DNA of 64,000 nt from Diabrotica undecimpunctata (Eukaryota; Arthropoda; Insecta; Coleoptera; Chrysomelidae): assembly GCF_040954645.1 (NCBI RefSeq), contig NC_092807.1, positions 26,880,353 to 26,944,352 on the forward strand. The letters run 5' to 3'. The position numbers were made by a program, and so were the translations under genes. Shown here piece after piece: positions 33,690 to 45,059 of this stretch. The stretch's first letter is position 1. Every line of letters begins with the position of its first letter. The notes under the pieces were generated by a model, which was not told where the DNA came from, did no database searches, and saw only the letters and a program-made list of their open reading frames with translations.

Positions 33690-34438
33690 AACTAAACGTT
33701 CTAAACGACATTAATTCGTCTGGTAATCCCATATTATAAAATAAATAAATGTATATATATTATATATAGGTATATGTGTTATCATAAGAATATGTCTGGT
33801 AGTAAATTTTCGTTATATACTTTCTATAGAAGGGGTTTGTTGAATCTTCCAGTTTGGACAAACGATTGGGAAATAGGTTTTCTTTTCTTTCACATCACAG
33901 AAGAGCTTTATATGAAAATTATTTTTTGAACTGATTACTTAAGTTATGCAACCAACAATTAGGTTTACAAAAATTTAAATTTAGGTATGTATTAAGAAAT
34001 AAAATTCTGATAAAAATTATAAATTATAAATAATAGTATAAGTACAATACGAAGTGTATACAGCACATAACATTATGCTGTAGAAGTGATTAACTCACTG
34101 ATAGGCATGATTTAATTTTTTCGGAATTTAAATATCTTTGTTGTGTTGTATAATAATAGAATTAGAAAAGTAAGTTGACTGATAAAATTTCAAAATTCAA
34201 AATAACATTTGACTTTTGTGACCTTTTAAGTAATAATGTAAAACTCAGGAATAGAATTGTCAATAAATTTATTATGTTTTACACAATTTAAACTGTACAT
34301 TATAAATTATACTGTGAGACAGATTATATTTTAAATTATAAAGTTTTACTTTTATGTGTAGAGAAGATCACAATAAGGTTATGTTTTGTTTTAATTTATC
34401 TCGTAATACGATTATGATCTTTTTGTAAAAAATTGCAG
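33690..34438. other. Upstream region of the KAT gene
   Basis: AT-rich, no coding similarity. The sequence just before 34439 (ttttgtaaaaaattgcag) looks like a splice acceptor, so an untranslated first exon may lie somewhere in here or further left. No TATA box was assigned. Confidence 0.4.
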
Positions 34439-34608
34439 ATGTTCAAAGTAGTCTCCTGTTCAATAAAACCTTTGTACAAATCGCCGAAATCAATTTTAAA
34501 AATGAGTGTTAGAACTGCATCATGTGATAATAAAGGAAATAAAGGAAATTCTATAGAAAAAAAATTTGGGCTGCCCAAAAGATATGCAGGAAGCAAAGAG
34601 AGTGTCTG
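34439..34608 (+). CDS. KAT exon 1 (coding), with leader
   Basis: Begins at an ATG directly after a cag that looks like an acceptor; a second in-frame ATG is at 34502. It ends KKFGLPKRYAGSKESVW with the Trp codon split at the donor gtaagt. Confidence 0.8.
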
Positions 34609-37600
34609 GTAAGTACCTAATCTAATAGTAAACCAGTATTTGATTATTTTATTTTATAAATATAATGGTTTGTTACAGCATTTATGTTTAGGACTAGTTT
34701 ATTTTGATTATAAAACTATTGATGTGTTGTAAATTAGATTTCTAATTTACCAATAAAATAATTTAATTTTAGATAGATAATAGAGCACTACTTAATGTTG
34801 TAAGAAACAGTAGAGCAAAGCTTTTGAAAATAATTAAGGAAGGGAAAATAGAAGGCAAGTGTGGACTAGGAAGACACACAGAATTATACAAGATATAAGT
34901 ACATTGCTTTACTGAGATTGTTGCCAACCTTCAACAAAGATGTATAACATAAGAAGAAGGCCTACTGGCACATGACGACAAATATCTTTGTCATTATTTG
35001 TCCAATACTGCCAATTACTTTTGGTTCGTCCCTTTCTCTATTACCAATTTATTGTCTAAAACTCTTATTACAATCTTACTTTCTGTGCATCTCTAAAGAG
35101 GACCCATCAATCTTATTCTTTACTCCTTAATACATTTTGCATTTTAGATTCTCTGTAAAACCACAGAATACACCAACCCAACTGGGTTGGTGTATTCTGT
35201 GGTAAAACTAATATAATTCATCATAAGCCCTTCTTTCTTGCCATCATCCTTTCTGTTTATTAACATTATTTGCTTTTACATATCCAGTTCTTTTGCTAAA
35301 CTCCAGGTTTTGCTGGCAAAAGTTACAGTTGGTCTCACCATGGTTTTATACACAAGGATTGTAGTCTGCCTTGAAATTATATTTGATCATAATGCCTTCA
35401 TTAATGTACCTATAAGCAACTTACATTGCTTTATTGATTAGTGAGATTGTACTGTAAATGACAAATATAATATGTTGGCTTGAGATACTAAAAAAATCTA
35501 CAAAACGGTTTCAAAATAAAAAATATTAATTAATGACATTTGATTTTGGTATCCACTTGTTAAAGATGGAGAATGTAATTTTAATTACAAATCAGGAATA
35601 TATAGAAAACAGAAAATAAATTGTATTTAGAATTGATGAGACATGGTTTGATATCCATAAAGTTTCGAAAAAGGTTACATAGATTCTTTTGTCCACAGCA
35701 CAACGAAAGTTTTATCAGAGATAAACAAATTATGATAATACATACAGGAACAAAAACTGGGATTATATATAACCTAAATATTAATTAACTCTAAGTTGTA
35801 TTCACAAAGTTTTTAAGAGCCTTATCTGTGACTATTTGTCAGCAACTTTAAAAGGCCGCATTACAAATGTTTGTATTTTGAGAACGATTTCTAAAGTGGA
35901 AATTGAAACGTCAATAAAAGTACCTTAACCTTTAATTGTGGCTTATTCCCATTTAAATAGTAATTACTTTGAATCCTTAATGTTTTTTTTTTCTTTAAGG
36001 ACTGAATATATACAAATGGCAATTGATCTTAAACCTCTCAACCTGGGACAAGGGTTTCCAGATTTTCCTGCCCCACAATACATAATGGATGCTTTAGCAA
36101 AAGTTTCAAATAAATCAGATTATATGTTGCACCAATACACAAGAGGATTCGTAAGTAATTTTAACAGTACAACTTATTGTCAATATAGCAGTACACAAAT
36201 AAATCACAAAATTTTCAATTGTTAGGGTCATCCTCGATTAGTGAAGGCTCTAGCAAAGTTCTATTCTAAATTAATATGTAGAGAGATTGATGAAAAAAAT
36301 GAAGTTATTACCACTATAGGAGCATACGAAGCACTACATGCTGCTATTATGGGACATACTGATGTTGGTGACGAAGTTATTATCATAGAACCTTTTTATG
36401 ATTGTTATGAACCTATGGTTAAGTATGCTGGTGGGATCGCTAGATATATTCCGTTAAGATTGGTAAGGACTTTATCTACATAAAATATTGTAAAATTATT
36501 ATATTTTTTTTGCCCCCTTTAACAACTTAGAATACCAATGCTTATATTGCTGTTTATTTTTAGAAACAACCCGCTGATGGTAGAATACCTACTTCAGCAG
36601 ATTTTACCCTAGATAAAAAGGAATTGGAGGGTTTATTTAACGAAAAAACGAAAATTATTATAATTAACACACCGAACAATCCTCTAGGCAAAGTCTTCAC
36701 TGAAGAAGAGTTGACTCATATAGCCGATCTGTGTAAAAAATGGAATGTCTTGTGTATCTCTGACGAAGTTTATGAATGGATAGTGTATAAACCGAATAAG
36801 CATGTGAGAATGGGTAAGGGAATTTTTTTTTTCACATAAATCTGTTTTAATAACAAACATTGTCGCTTATTTTGACCAATTTTCTTTGTCGTTTTGTAGA
36901 ATTATCTTTTAATAAGCTAAATATCGCAATACCGAATGGTCGTTCAATTAGTTTGTTTTTATAATTACCAAATTTACTTTAATGCAAAAGTTAACATCTG
37001 TGAAACCGGCGGTCAAAAAAGTATTAATACCTCAGTCTAGAAAAAGAAATAGGCAAAAAAAATATATTACAGGTATCTGATCGTTCTAAGTCATAGGTTT
37101 TAGGTCATAACTAATGAAAAATACGTATCAATGTACTGTCAGATCGGCCCTATTTTTAATAAACAAAAAGTCCAAAAGTGTAGCTTTTCCTGTAGCATTT
37201 TTTGATTATATTAGGAGAAAGTTTTGTATTGAGGAACTCTTGTGTTATTAAAAGACGTTTAATTTGAATCTTCACTAGTTCAAATCCATCAATAATTTGC
37301 TCAGATGCAGTTAAAAAACTAGCCAGAAACAAATCACTCGGAATAGATAATCTCCCAGCTGAACTATACAGTGTGTCCGTAAAGTATGGAATAAATTCGA
37401 TATTTCCTAATGTATGGAAATATCGAATGAATGATTCACATTTAATTCTCAATTTAATTTAATTTAACGTCTCGTGAATTCGTCTGTTGTTACAGCTGGC
37501 TCCTGAAAAAGACCGCATATTACCCATTAAAATGTACGGAGAGCTATCAAAATGTTGTAAACCGATAATAGTTTAATTTTCTTATTAGTAAACGGCGTAT

Positions 37601-37677
37601 TTGATTTACATCTCGTACAATTCGAATATCGTATTACATTTATTAGTCAAATTTTTGAATTTCTTTCTTTCATTTTC

Positions 37678-37756
<79 letters not shown>

Positions 37757-39665
37757 TTGTTTACATCCTTTTTTAATCACATATATTTTTTATTTAGCAA
37801 GTTTGCCTGGAATGTGGGAGAGGACAATAACTATTGGATCTGCCGGCAAGAGCTTTAGCGTAACTGGATGGAAGTTGGGTTGGGCTTATTGTCCCGCAAA
37901 TTTAATGAAAAATCTACAAATTATTCATCAAAACAGTGTATATACTGGTGTAACTCCAATACAGGTATGTTAATTATACCACGATCACTTAAGCTACTTT
38001 AGATTTCTTACCGAGGATCATTTTATTATCAAAATTTTGAGGTAAATAATGGGAAGAGAGATTTTAAAAAGTGGAGAAAAATAACATTTTATTAAACATA
38101 GAACATTTGCAACTAAAATACTAAAAACTGTATTGTCTGCATATATCAGATTTTTAACTGGATTGCCGTTAATTTTAATGCGATATTTCTGATTAGTGAA
38201 TGTTTATTAATAATATCTTGCGAGTACGAGCCCCTTCCCACATCAGTTGGCCCAACGTTAGGTTGATAAGAAAATTAAATTTTAGAGATCAAAAATAAAA
38301 GTGCAGCGTAAATTTTAGAAGTTTTACTGCATCGAACAACATTTTTGAATTTCCTAATTATAGAAAATATTTTAGAAGATAAGATTAATACTATTATATT
38401 TATATTTTTATTACGTTACAGGAAGCTTGCGCCATAGGATTTGAAATAGAAATGGAACGTTTCGGAACTGACAAATGTTTCTTCATGCAGCTACCCAAAG
38501 AAATTGAAACTAAGAGAGACTATATGGCAAAATTCTTGTGTGATGCAGGAATGAAACCTGTTATTCCAGAAGGTGGATATTTTATGTTAGCTGATTGGAC
38601 GCCGTTAGGTATAATTCATATTTTTTGTAGACTACTTGGTATTAGTACTTGGAATTTTATTTAAACTCTTTCTAAAAATGAAATAGGATGCTTCTGCGGC
38701 CAGAATTAGGATTTTCAGTTATTCTAATTATGTATCGTCTTCACGAGAAGGATGGATTTTTGATCACGAGCCCATAGATGATAACCTACCGTGGCGTAGG
38801 GTGAATTAAAGTACTTTAACTAAAGTATACAGTACCTGGCGAAATTATTGGGCGAAGCAAGGAAAAATTCACTATATGAAGTTATTTCTCTCATGATTTT
38901 GAATATATTTAAAAAACGGGTGTGGCAGTCCAGTGGGACTGCCGGTAGAAGTTATACATCTATACACGCGTTCGCCGTTAAAAATTTATATAGGAGTCAA
39001 TCTGCACAATCATTACATATGTAATGCTATAGGTAAGAGAGAGCAGAAAGAGAAAAATAATTAGTTATATAGGTTTATTTTTATATATGTATAAAATGAG
39101 TTGAATGCAAAAAAAAATTTACACATACTCTGCAGTAAAATTCACTGTTTATTTTGTTATTAATATAAAAATTACAATACAATAAATACACTGCAACATA
39201 ATTCAATATAATAATACAATATAAATTAAAATGTAATATTCATAAGTATTTAAAACTGCCAATATACATACATAACTAACTTTACGAAGATAAAATAAAA
39301 AACCAACAACTCGGATTATGTTGTAAATTTTCATTTTATTTTAAAATTTATGTTTTTTTGGGTATATTACATAAATTTAATAAGATTAACGTGAGGTTTT
39401 TAAATATTTCAAAAATAAAAAAGGAAATTCATAATTGGGATTCGAACTCACAACCACCTGCCTATGAACCAAACACGTAAAGGATTTGCCAATTAGACAT
39501 GACACTAACGGATTTCAAAATTGACAGTTCTCGGTAAAACAGTGATTATTTTGAAATACAAAAGCCTAAAATAATTATAAACGTTTAATTTTTAATAATA
39601 CAAAGCATATCACATAAATAATAATATTAATACATATTATATTGTATATAATATTATATATGTAC

Positions 39666-39727
<62 letters not shown>

Positions 39728-42700
39728 ATATAATATATAGGAACATTTTTATTCTCGAGAGAGGAAGAGAGAGAAAATATATCTTCTGTCTCTCTCTTAC
39801 TCATTATCTTACATATGTAATGGTTTCACAGATTCACTCTCATGCAAATTTCCAACGCCGACCGTGCGTATAGAAGTATAACTTCAAAAAAAATACTATT
39901 TTGTTCTTTTTTGTGAATATTAACTCTTAGGTAAATTAAACTATACTAAAAAAGTTAACAAAAACTTTTATTTATTAAAAAAGTATAATTTTTACAAAGT
40001 ATGGATAAATTTAATATTTTGCATGTCCGCCTTTGGCTGCTAAAAGAGCTTGAACACGTCGAGGCATGCTCTCGATACTGGCTTGTATTCACATATTAGC
40101 GTTTCAAGTAACTCCCTTTTATTAGTAATGATTTTTTTTTTTCACAATCTCCCTTTTCAGTAGTTCCCACCCATTTTCAATAGCGTTCATATCAGGCGAG
40201 TTGCCTTATCAGTCATGAACTTTAATTTTTTTTTGTTTTAAGTTGAAATACCCTTAGCCTTGTGGCAAGCATTCTGCAGCTGTGGCAACAGTCTCGTCTC
40301 GAGTACTTTCCGGTACTGGTCTTGTCTCATCGTGTTTTCCATCACCTAGAGACGGCCTGTACCTTTGCCGAATACCACAGACCAGACCATGAGTGACGGT
40401 GGGTGTTTGATGGTGGGCACAATGCAGTTGGGCTTGTATTTCTCGTTGGTACGTCTCCGAACAAACTTCGTTTTTTCTGTCAAAACTTGAAAAACGGTTC
40501 GTCCCAGAAGCAGATCTGTAATTAACAAAATTTTTAGAAATGCTCAACTTCTTGATACTCCTACCATTACTGCTATTTCATTTTGAGACATTTGTCCAGC
40601 TTTTAGGAGTCCAAATACCTGGCCTACTCGTTTTGGTGACCGATCAGCGTTTTTCCCCATCTAAAAATGTATAATACCCTTAATTATATCAATAACTTCT
40701 GAACTGGGTTTATTAGTCTAATTTATTAACTTTATTTATCATAAAAATGTTCTAACACTTAGTTTATTTAATCTTTATTTCCTTTAATTCTAATTTATTA
40801 CAGTCTTTTACACTTATTCTAATTCACTAAAAAACACAATAATTTATATTAATTTATTATACAACTTATTCGATACAACAATTTATTTTCGACTGTCTCA
40901 CACAATGAAAATTCCCGTATTTATACCAAACAGCCGTTAGTTCTGGAATCTCCTCGAAGCAGACAGATGTTGACCTGAATTGGCTCGAACACCATGGAGG
41001 AAGACCGGTCTCATCGTGGCGGTGTTGACCTTTCTCGAAGAAAAGGGGGCGCCAGACAGGTTTCAGAGAATCTACGAGAACATTCTTGTTAGAATAATAA
41101 CATGTTTACAGATTAAATATGAAAACATAATTTATCGTAACACTTCACAGCATATGTTTATAATCTAAAAAATAATAATAAAAAAGGATAAATCACTCCC
41201 CTGTGCAATTAAATTTCAGGTCAAAGCCGTTTAGAATTCAAATGTTCACAGACAGTATTTGAGGTTATAAAATGCACACTAGTTGTCAGGACGCAATCCT
41301 GTCTAGATATCGCGGATAGTGCGGTGTTGCCAACTTTAAAATAGTACAATAATGTTACCATAGTATATTAAATGTTGTTATGCGAAAAAATAATAACATT
41401 CCTCTCGATAAAAATTGTTAATTTAAAAAAATGCAAATTTTTAATACTTGGCCTAATAATTTGGCCAGGTACTGTATACAGGGTGATCAACTTTTGTGGC
41501 AAAGTCTGTTATCTCTGTTATAGGAGATACCGAACCAAGGTATTTATAAAAATACGAGATAGCTGTAAGCTTCACGCTTTAAAATTAGATACAAATATAC
41601 AGGGTCTTCCATAACACTACCGCATCAAAGATATGTTTTTTCAAGCGAAGCTTCTTTATTGGCGTTGTTTTACTTTCATGTTGTATATTTATTCTAAAGA
41701 GGTTTAAATTACAAACTACATGAAAAATAACTAACAAAATACAAACATTAAATGAGAAGTAAAAAAATTAAAAGAATATCTGCCAATAAAAGATTCTATC
41801 TACCGGTAACGATTCTCAAAATTTAAAAGTCATAAATTTCATCCAATTAATAACCATATTGAATCATCTATTTAAATTATTTTTATGGCACTTCTCGTTT
41901 TAGCATAATTTCATATAAATACAATTATTTCTAAACATCTTATTTAGATTATATGTATTTTTTGTTTTAACGTATTTCAATGACAAAAAAAGTAAACAAC
42001 TTTTCTTCAAAAACGCCATTCAAACAATATTTATTAGCATCTTATATTGCTCCGAATGGCTTCACTATAGGAAGTTAATGTTTTAGAAAACCACATATTC
42101 ATATGTAGGCACAGTATTATTGTTGTCTGATATCACGAGATCGGCTTATAACGAGGTAATTAGTCTGCCATTTCAGTTCTCGTTATAGAGGAAGTCTACT
42201 GTATTATAATTCAATTTACTATCAAATGATTTTTTTATATTTTATTATTAATTTAATATTTCATCTGAATTTGACAGGTCTGTCTGAACTAAACATCGTA
42301 TACTTTGTTAATACATTAATAAATTAATGTATAAATTAATGAATAAATTACTACCAAAGAAAAATTGATGAAAGATTACATGACCAAATTGACTGACGTT
42401 TGATATCAAATTAACAACTCTCAATTAATGGAAATCATCCCTGATAGTGCCAAAGAAATTGGAGCAAGATCAGGAATTGTTTTTTGATCGAAACACCTTA
42501 GAATTTTTTGAGCTTTCTCTCCCGGTGATTGACTTTTTTAATTAATTTTATTTATAGTTGTTTATAGCAGTATAGTTATTTATAGCAGTGAAGACGAAGA
42601 CCCGGATTTGGAAATTAGACAAATGAAAAGGTGCTACGAATACAAATATTTGGGAAGTATTATCTGCAGTAAAGGAATAACGGAACGAGATATAGACTAT

Positions 42701-43218
42701 AGAGTGCAACAAGGCAGGAAGAGTGTTCAAATTCTGAATTCGATACTTTGGTCCAACAAAGCTACTATGAGAACTAAAATGACTATCTACAAAGTAATTG
42801 TAGAGCCCATTCTTACATATGGAGCAGAATGTTGGCAAATGACAGTAAAAGGAAAGAAAAAAGTTGACACGGTTGAAATGGACTACCTAAGAAGAGCTTG
42901 CCGTATATCAAGAGTAGAACGTATACCTAATTCTGAAATTAGAAGAAAAACAGATAGAGTACATACAATTTCTGAAAGAATAGAAACTAGACAGTTAATA
43001 TGGTATGGACACGTACAGAGGATGGACGACAACAGATGGCCAAAAAGAGCTATGGAATACAATCCAAGTAATAGAAGGAAACGAGGAAGACCAGCCAAGT
43101 CTTGGATACAAGGTGTTATGGAAACCATGAAAGATAGAGCCATTGATGAAGACACCTGGAGAGATAGAAAAAGATGGCGATCGAAATGCGGGAAGCGGCA
43201 GAAGCTGTAGGATCCCCG

Positions 43219-43290
<72 letters not shown>

Positions 43291-44592
43291 GTTTATAAGA
43301 ATAGAGTTTTAATTATATTATTTGTAGATTTTTACATATTTCAATTAAAAATGAGGAACTAAAATCTTGATCCACCTCTTATTCTTTTTTATAACGTGTG
43401 ATCAACCTTTGCCGACGCTCAAAAATAACAGTGAAAGATCCTTCTATATGCGTCTATATTCTTTGGTTATACTGTTCGCACAATTTTTTAAATAATCTCT
43501 TTTGAAAATGATTTCCGGTGTGAAAATCGAAACTTCAATCGGTATTTAAAAATGTAATTTTCATTACATTCAATTGTGGTTTAACTTCATATATACATAA
43601 TATTTATTATAGGAGAACTTCAGGCTTTGAAATAATATTTTTCCTTTTAGAATCAAAAATTGACATGAATTCAGAAAGTGATCCGGGAAGAGACTATAGG
43701 GCCACCAAGTGGATGATAAAGAACATTGGTTTACAGGGAATTCCACCATCAGCATTTTATGGACCAGATCATAAAAAACTTGGGGAACCATTTATTAGAT
43801 ATTGTTTCTTAAAGGTAGGTGGAAATATTAAAAATACGGATTTGTCACTTAACATATTTTAATTTCAATGGGATATAATAATAACTATTAAAGGTATCCA
43901 TCATTTTTATTTATTTTTGTCTTTATCTTTCCCTTAGTACATTTCTTTTTGTTTTTCTAATTTGGGCGATACTAGTATTATACAGAATGTTTAAATGTGT
44001 TTCAAATAATCTGAATTATTGTTGCGGGCGATTCGTCATTATATTTTATGACTAAAAGTTCCTATAGGTATGTGATAAGTTTTTTCGTTAGTAAGATACA
44101 TGGTATTCTGATTGTAAGTAAAAGGGATTGCTGGGGCTATAATTTTAATATAAAAATAGTATATTTCAGATCAGATATTCCAAATATGCACGTTTTGTTA
44201 TAATGTAAGCTTCCGTCGTCATCTAACGGACTTCTGAATCCGTTAGAAATAGGCAGCCGGGAACCTTCGATGAAATTTTAAAGATTTACTAAATTGTGGG
44301 TTGTTGTAAACTAAGCAGTTTAAATTTCCCCACACGCTACAAATCCAACAAATTACGTTTAAGTGACTATACGAACTATGTGTATAGAAATCTCCATCCT
44401 CATACCTCAGCTTTTTCAATACTATATCTAGTGCAAAACCATGACAAATCTTGGATCGTATTTTAATTTAACCAAGTTATTCTGATAATAATTATAAATT
44501 GTTATTATATGAAAGTATTTCCTTTGTTGCAGAAAGACGAAAATTTACAGAAAGCAGCCGCTATTCTGAAGAAATGGAAAGATGGTTTTTAA
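34439..44592 (+). CDS. Kynurenine aminotransferase / cysteine-S-conjugate beta-lyase (eight exons)
   Basis: Exons 34439-34608, 36000-36150, 36226-36462, 36564-36813, 37798-37964, 38422-38608, 43651-43814 and 44533-44592 splice in frame to 461 codons. The enzyme is a fold-type I, PLP-dependent aminotransferase that converts kynurenine to kynurenic acid with a 2-oxo acid, and can cleave cysteine S-conjugates. Seen: LNLGQGFPDFPAP (substrate loop), NTPNNPLGK with N225, SDEVYEW with D253 and Y256 (PLP ring contacts), GSAGKSFSVTGWK with the Schiff-base lysine K287, and IRYCFLK near the end with the carboxylate-binding arginine. Residues 1-21 are basic, Ser-rich and acid-free, like a mitochondrial leader; Met22 (34502) could start a cytosolic form. 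The family is usually about 420-460 residues. An AATAAA lies at 44654-44659. The mitochondrial form is inference. Confidence 0.93.
34760..34960 (+). mobile_element. LINE C-terminal scrap in KAT intron 1
   Basis: Reads LNVVRNSRAKLLKIIKEGKI, then a remnant of the IVANLQ end block and aagaagaagg tail of the AAG-tailed LINE family. Confidence 0.45.
35161..35202. repeat. Perfect 20-bp-arm palindrome
   Basis: Arms 35161-35180 and 35183-35202 are exact reverse complements with a two-base spacer (ac). As RNA or cruciform DNA this would be a very stable hairpin. It lies at the edge of a minus-strand LINE fragment in KAT intron 1. Confidence 0.97.
35203..35450 (-). mobile_element. LINE fragment in KAT intron 1
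   Basis: The minus strand encodes TILVYKTMVRPTVTFASKTW and SLAKELDM, the KTxxRPxxTYGSETW block after LINE RT. Surrounding sequence is eroded. Confidence 0.55.
35876..35945 (+). repeat. Dispersed 'gaaacgtcaa' repeat, copy 2
   Basis: Contains gaaattgaaacgtcaat and taattgtggcttat and lies about 55 bp upstream of KAT exon 2. Confidence 0.5.
36000..36150 (+). CDS. KAT exon 2
   Basis: The acceptor ttctttaag precedes 36000 and the donor is gtaagt. Reads TEYIQMAIDLKPLNLGQGF to HQYTRGF. Confidence 0.92.
36226..36462 (+). CDS. KAT exon 3
   Basis: The acceptor attgttag precedes 36226 and the donor is gtaagg. Reads GHPRLVKALAKFYSK, then TIGAYEALHAAIMGH and EPFYDCYEPMVKYAGG. Phase 0 at both ends. Confidence 0.92.
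36564..36813 (+). CDS. KAT exon 4
   Basis: The acceptor tatttttag precedes 36564 and the donor is gtaagg. Holds NTPNNPLGKVF and CISDEVYEWIVY, the PLP-contact residues. Confidence 0.92.
37290..37375 (+). mobile_element. LINE RT scrap in KAT intron 4
   Basis: Reads AVKKLARNKSLGIDNLPAEL, the NxKAPGxDxIPxEL block of LINE RT, immediately followed by a mariner-end-like word (cagtgtgtccgtaaag). Confidence 0.55.
37683..37755. repeat. (TA)n microsatellite
   Basis: Lies between KAT exons 4 and 5. Its translation gives a meaningless run of Ile-Tyr repeats. Confidence 0.95.
37798..37964 (+). CDS. KAT exon 5, PLP lysine
   Basis: The acceptor tatttag precedes 37798 and the donor is gtatgt. Encodes LPGMWERTITIGSAGKSFSV with the Schiff-base lysine. 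A TA tract ends about 40 bp upstream of the acceptor. Confidence 0.92.
38422..38608 (+). CDS. KAT exon 6
   Basis: The acceptor cgttacag precedes 38422 and the donor is gtataa. Encodes EACAIGFEIEMERF to PEGGYFMLADWTPL. Confidence 0.92.
38948..39885. mobile_element. Nested non-autonomous inverted-repeat element
   Basis: Arms 38948-38987 and 39846-39885 are inverted (7 mismatches in 40; shared gaagttatac and tctatac). A second inverted pair (cattacatatgtaa, then taagagagag) follows inward at about 39010-39050 and 39780-39825. No protein is encoded. The interior holds a TA tract (39669-39721) and a tRNA-like segment at 39431-39504. Confidence 0.55.
39431..39504 (-). other. tRNA-like segment (A- and B-box similarity)
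   Basis: On the minus strand, tgtctaattgg resembles a Pol III A box and gagttcgaatccc a B box, about 40 bp apart. The acceptor and T stems do not pair cleanly, so this is a tRNA-derived relic, as in SINE heads, not a working tRNA gene. Confidence 0.4.
40011..40660 (-). pseudogene. Tc1 transposase, internally deleted
   Basis: Starts at ATG 40660 with a helix-turn-helix region (SPKRVGQVFGLLKAGQMSQN), then jumps to RRRTNEKYKPNCIVPTIKHP and LMVWSVVFGKGTGRL, then SPDMNAIENGWELLKREI (holding the catalytic Glu) and a C-terminus ending RRVQALLAAKGGHAKY and TAA. About 216 codons remain of the usual 340. The first catalytic Asp region is lost (VLTEKTKF where FSDESKF is expected) and several stops interrupt it. 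Confidence 0.78.
41479..42590. other. KAT intron 6 remainder
   Basis: Two ACAGGGT-type mariner-end words at about 41477 and 41600 start an unidentified repeat directly against the right end of the Tc1 relic. No coding similarity. Confidence 0.4.
42590..43217 (+). mobile_element. 5'-truncated LINE, C-terminal domain (200-codon open frame)
   Basis: The frame at 42608-43210 reads YEYKYLGSIICSKGITERDI, ILTYGAECWQMTVKGKK, WYGHVQRMDDNRWPKRAM and RRKRGRPAKSWIQGVME, the post-RT domain of a LINE. It is uninterrupted but lacks RT and EN. The 3' end runs straight into a TA tract. Sense orientation within KAT intron 6. Confidence 0.82.
43218..43284. repeat. (TA)n microsatellite
   Basis: Directly follows the LINE 3' end, perhaps its target or expanded from its tail. 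Confidence 0.95.
43505..43590 (+). repeat. Dispersed 'gaaacgtcaa' repeat, copy 3
   Basis: Contains gaaaatgatttccgg, tcgaaacttcaat and caattgtggttta and lies about 60 bp upstream of KAT exon 7. Confidence 0.5.
43651..43814 (+). CDS. KAT exon 7
   Basis: The acceptor ccttttag precedes 43651 and the donor is gtaggt. Encodes DYRATKWMIKNIGLQGIPPS to FIRYCFLK. The intron before it is 5042 bp and full of transposons. Confidence 0.92.
44533..44592 (+). CDS. KAT exon 8 (terminal)
   Basis: The acceptor tgttgcag precedes 44533. Encodes KDENLQKAAAILKKWKDGF and a TAA stop. Confidence 0.9.
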   Translation, partial: KDENLQKAAAILKKWKDGF

Positions 44593-44653
44593 CAAAAATT
44601 CAGTTATAATCCAAAGAGATTTTGTGATAAGACGAAATTTTATGTAAATGTAT

Positions 44654-44659
44654 AATAAA
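44654..44659 (+). promoter_or_regulatory. KAT polyadenylation signal
   Basis: AATAAA 62 bases after the TAA stop, followed by a T-rich stretch. Confidence 0.7.
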
Positions 44660-45059
44660 ATTGTTGTTTTTACATGTCTGTTTCTTAACTTTAGTAGGGC
44701 TTCTATATTATGGGCTATTTGCTGATATATTTCTGTTACCACTAGAATATACCATATAAAAGATAAATATGTATATGAATTTCATAGAGGGCGCTAGTTA
44801 CAAGGTTCATACCAAGTATTATTCAATATACCTTTTTTAAGGGTAGAATTATTAATCAAAATTCCATATGAACTTTAACATCATACAATTTTACAGCAAA
44901 AAGGTACTCTTGGTAAAACTCGATACTGTGTACCGTTTCGGAATATTTTGATTTGAAAATTATGAAGTACTAACCGATGCTGGTATAAAGTAATGATAAA
45001 GTTATTATTTAAAAATAATCACAAGAAAATTAAAATAAAACTAAGAACATAAAATAAAA

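Larger units (their letters stand above)
38826..41478 (-). mobile_element. Tc1-type transposon relic in KAT intron 6
   Basis: The ends 38826-38857 and 41447-41478 are inverted repeats (tatacagtacctggc, then aaattatt) with three mismatches in 32, flanked by TA. Inside is a truncated Tc1 transposase on the minus strand and, near the left end, a second inverted-repeat element. Confidence 0.78.

Noticed and set aside
37601..37858. 85-codon open frame spanning a TA tract
   Set aside because: It is mostly Ile-Tyr repeats from the TA microsatellite and overlaps KAT exon 5 in a different frame.
39431..39504. Functional tRNA gene
   Set aside because: A- and B-box-like words are present but the acceptor and T stems do not pair properly and the segment sits inside a nested mobile element.
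43174..43362. 62-codon frame with Ile-Tyr repeats
   Set aside because: Microsatellite translation next to a LINE tail; no protein similarity.
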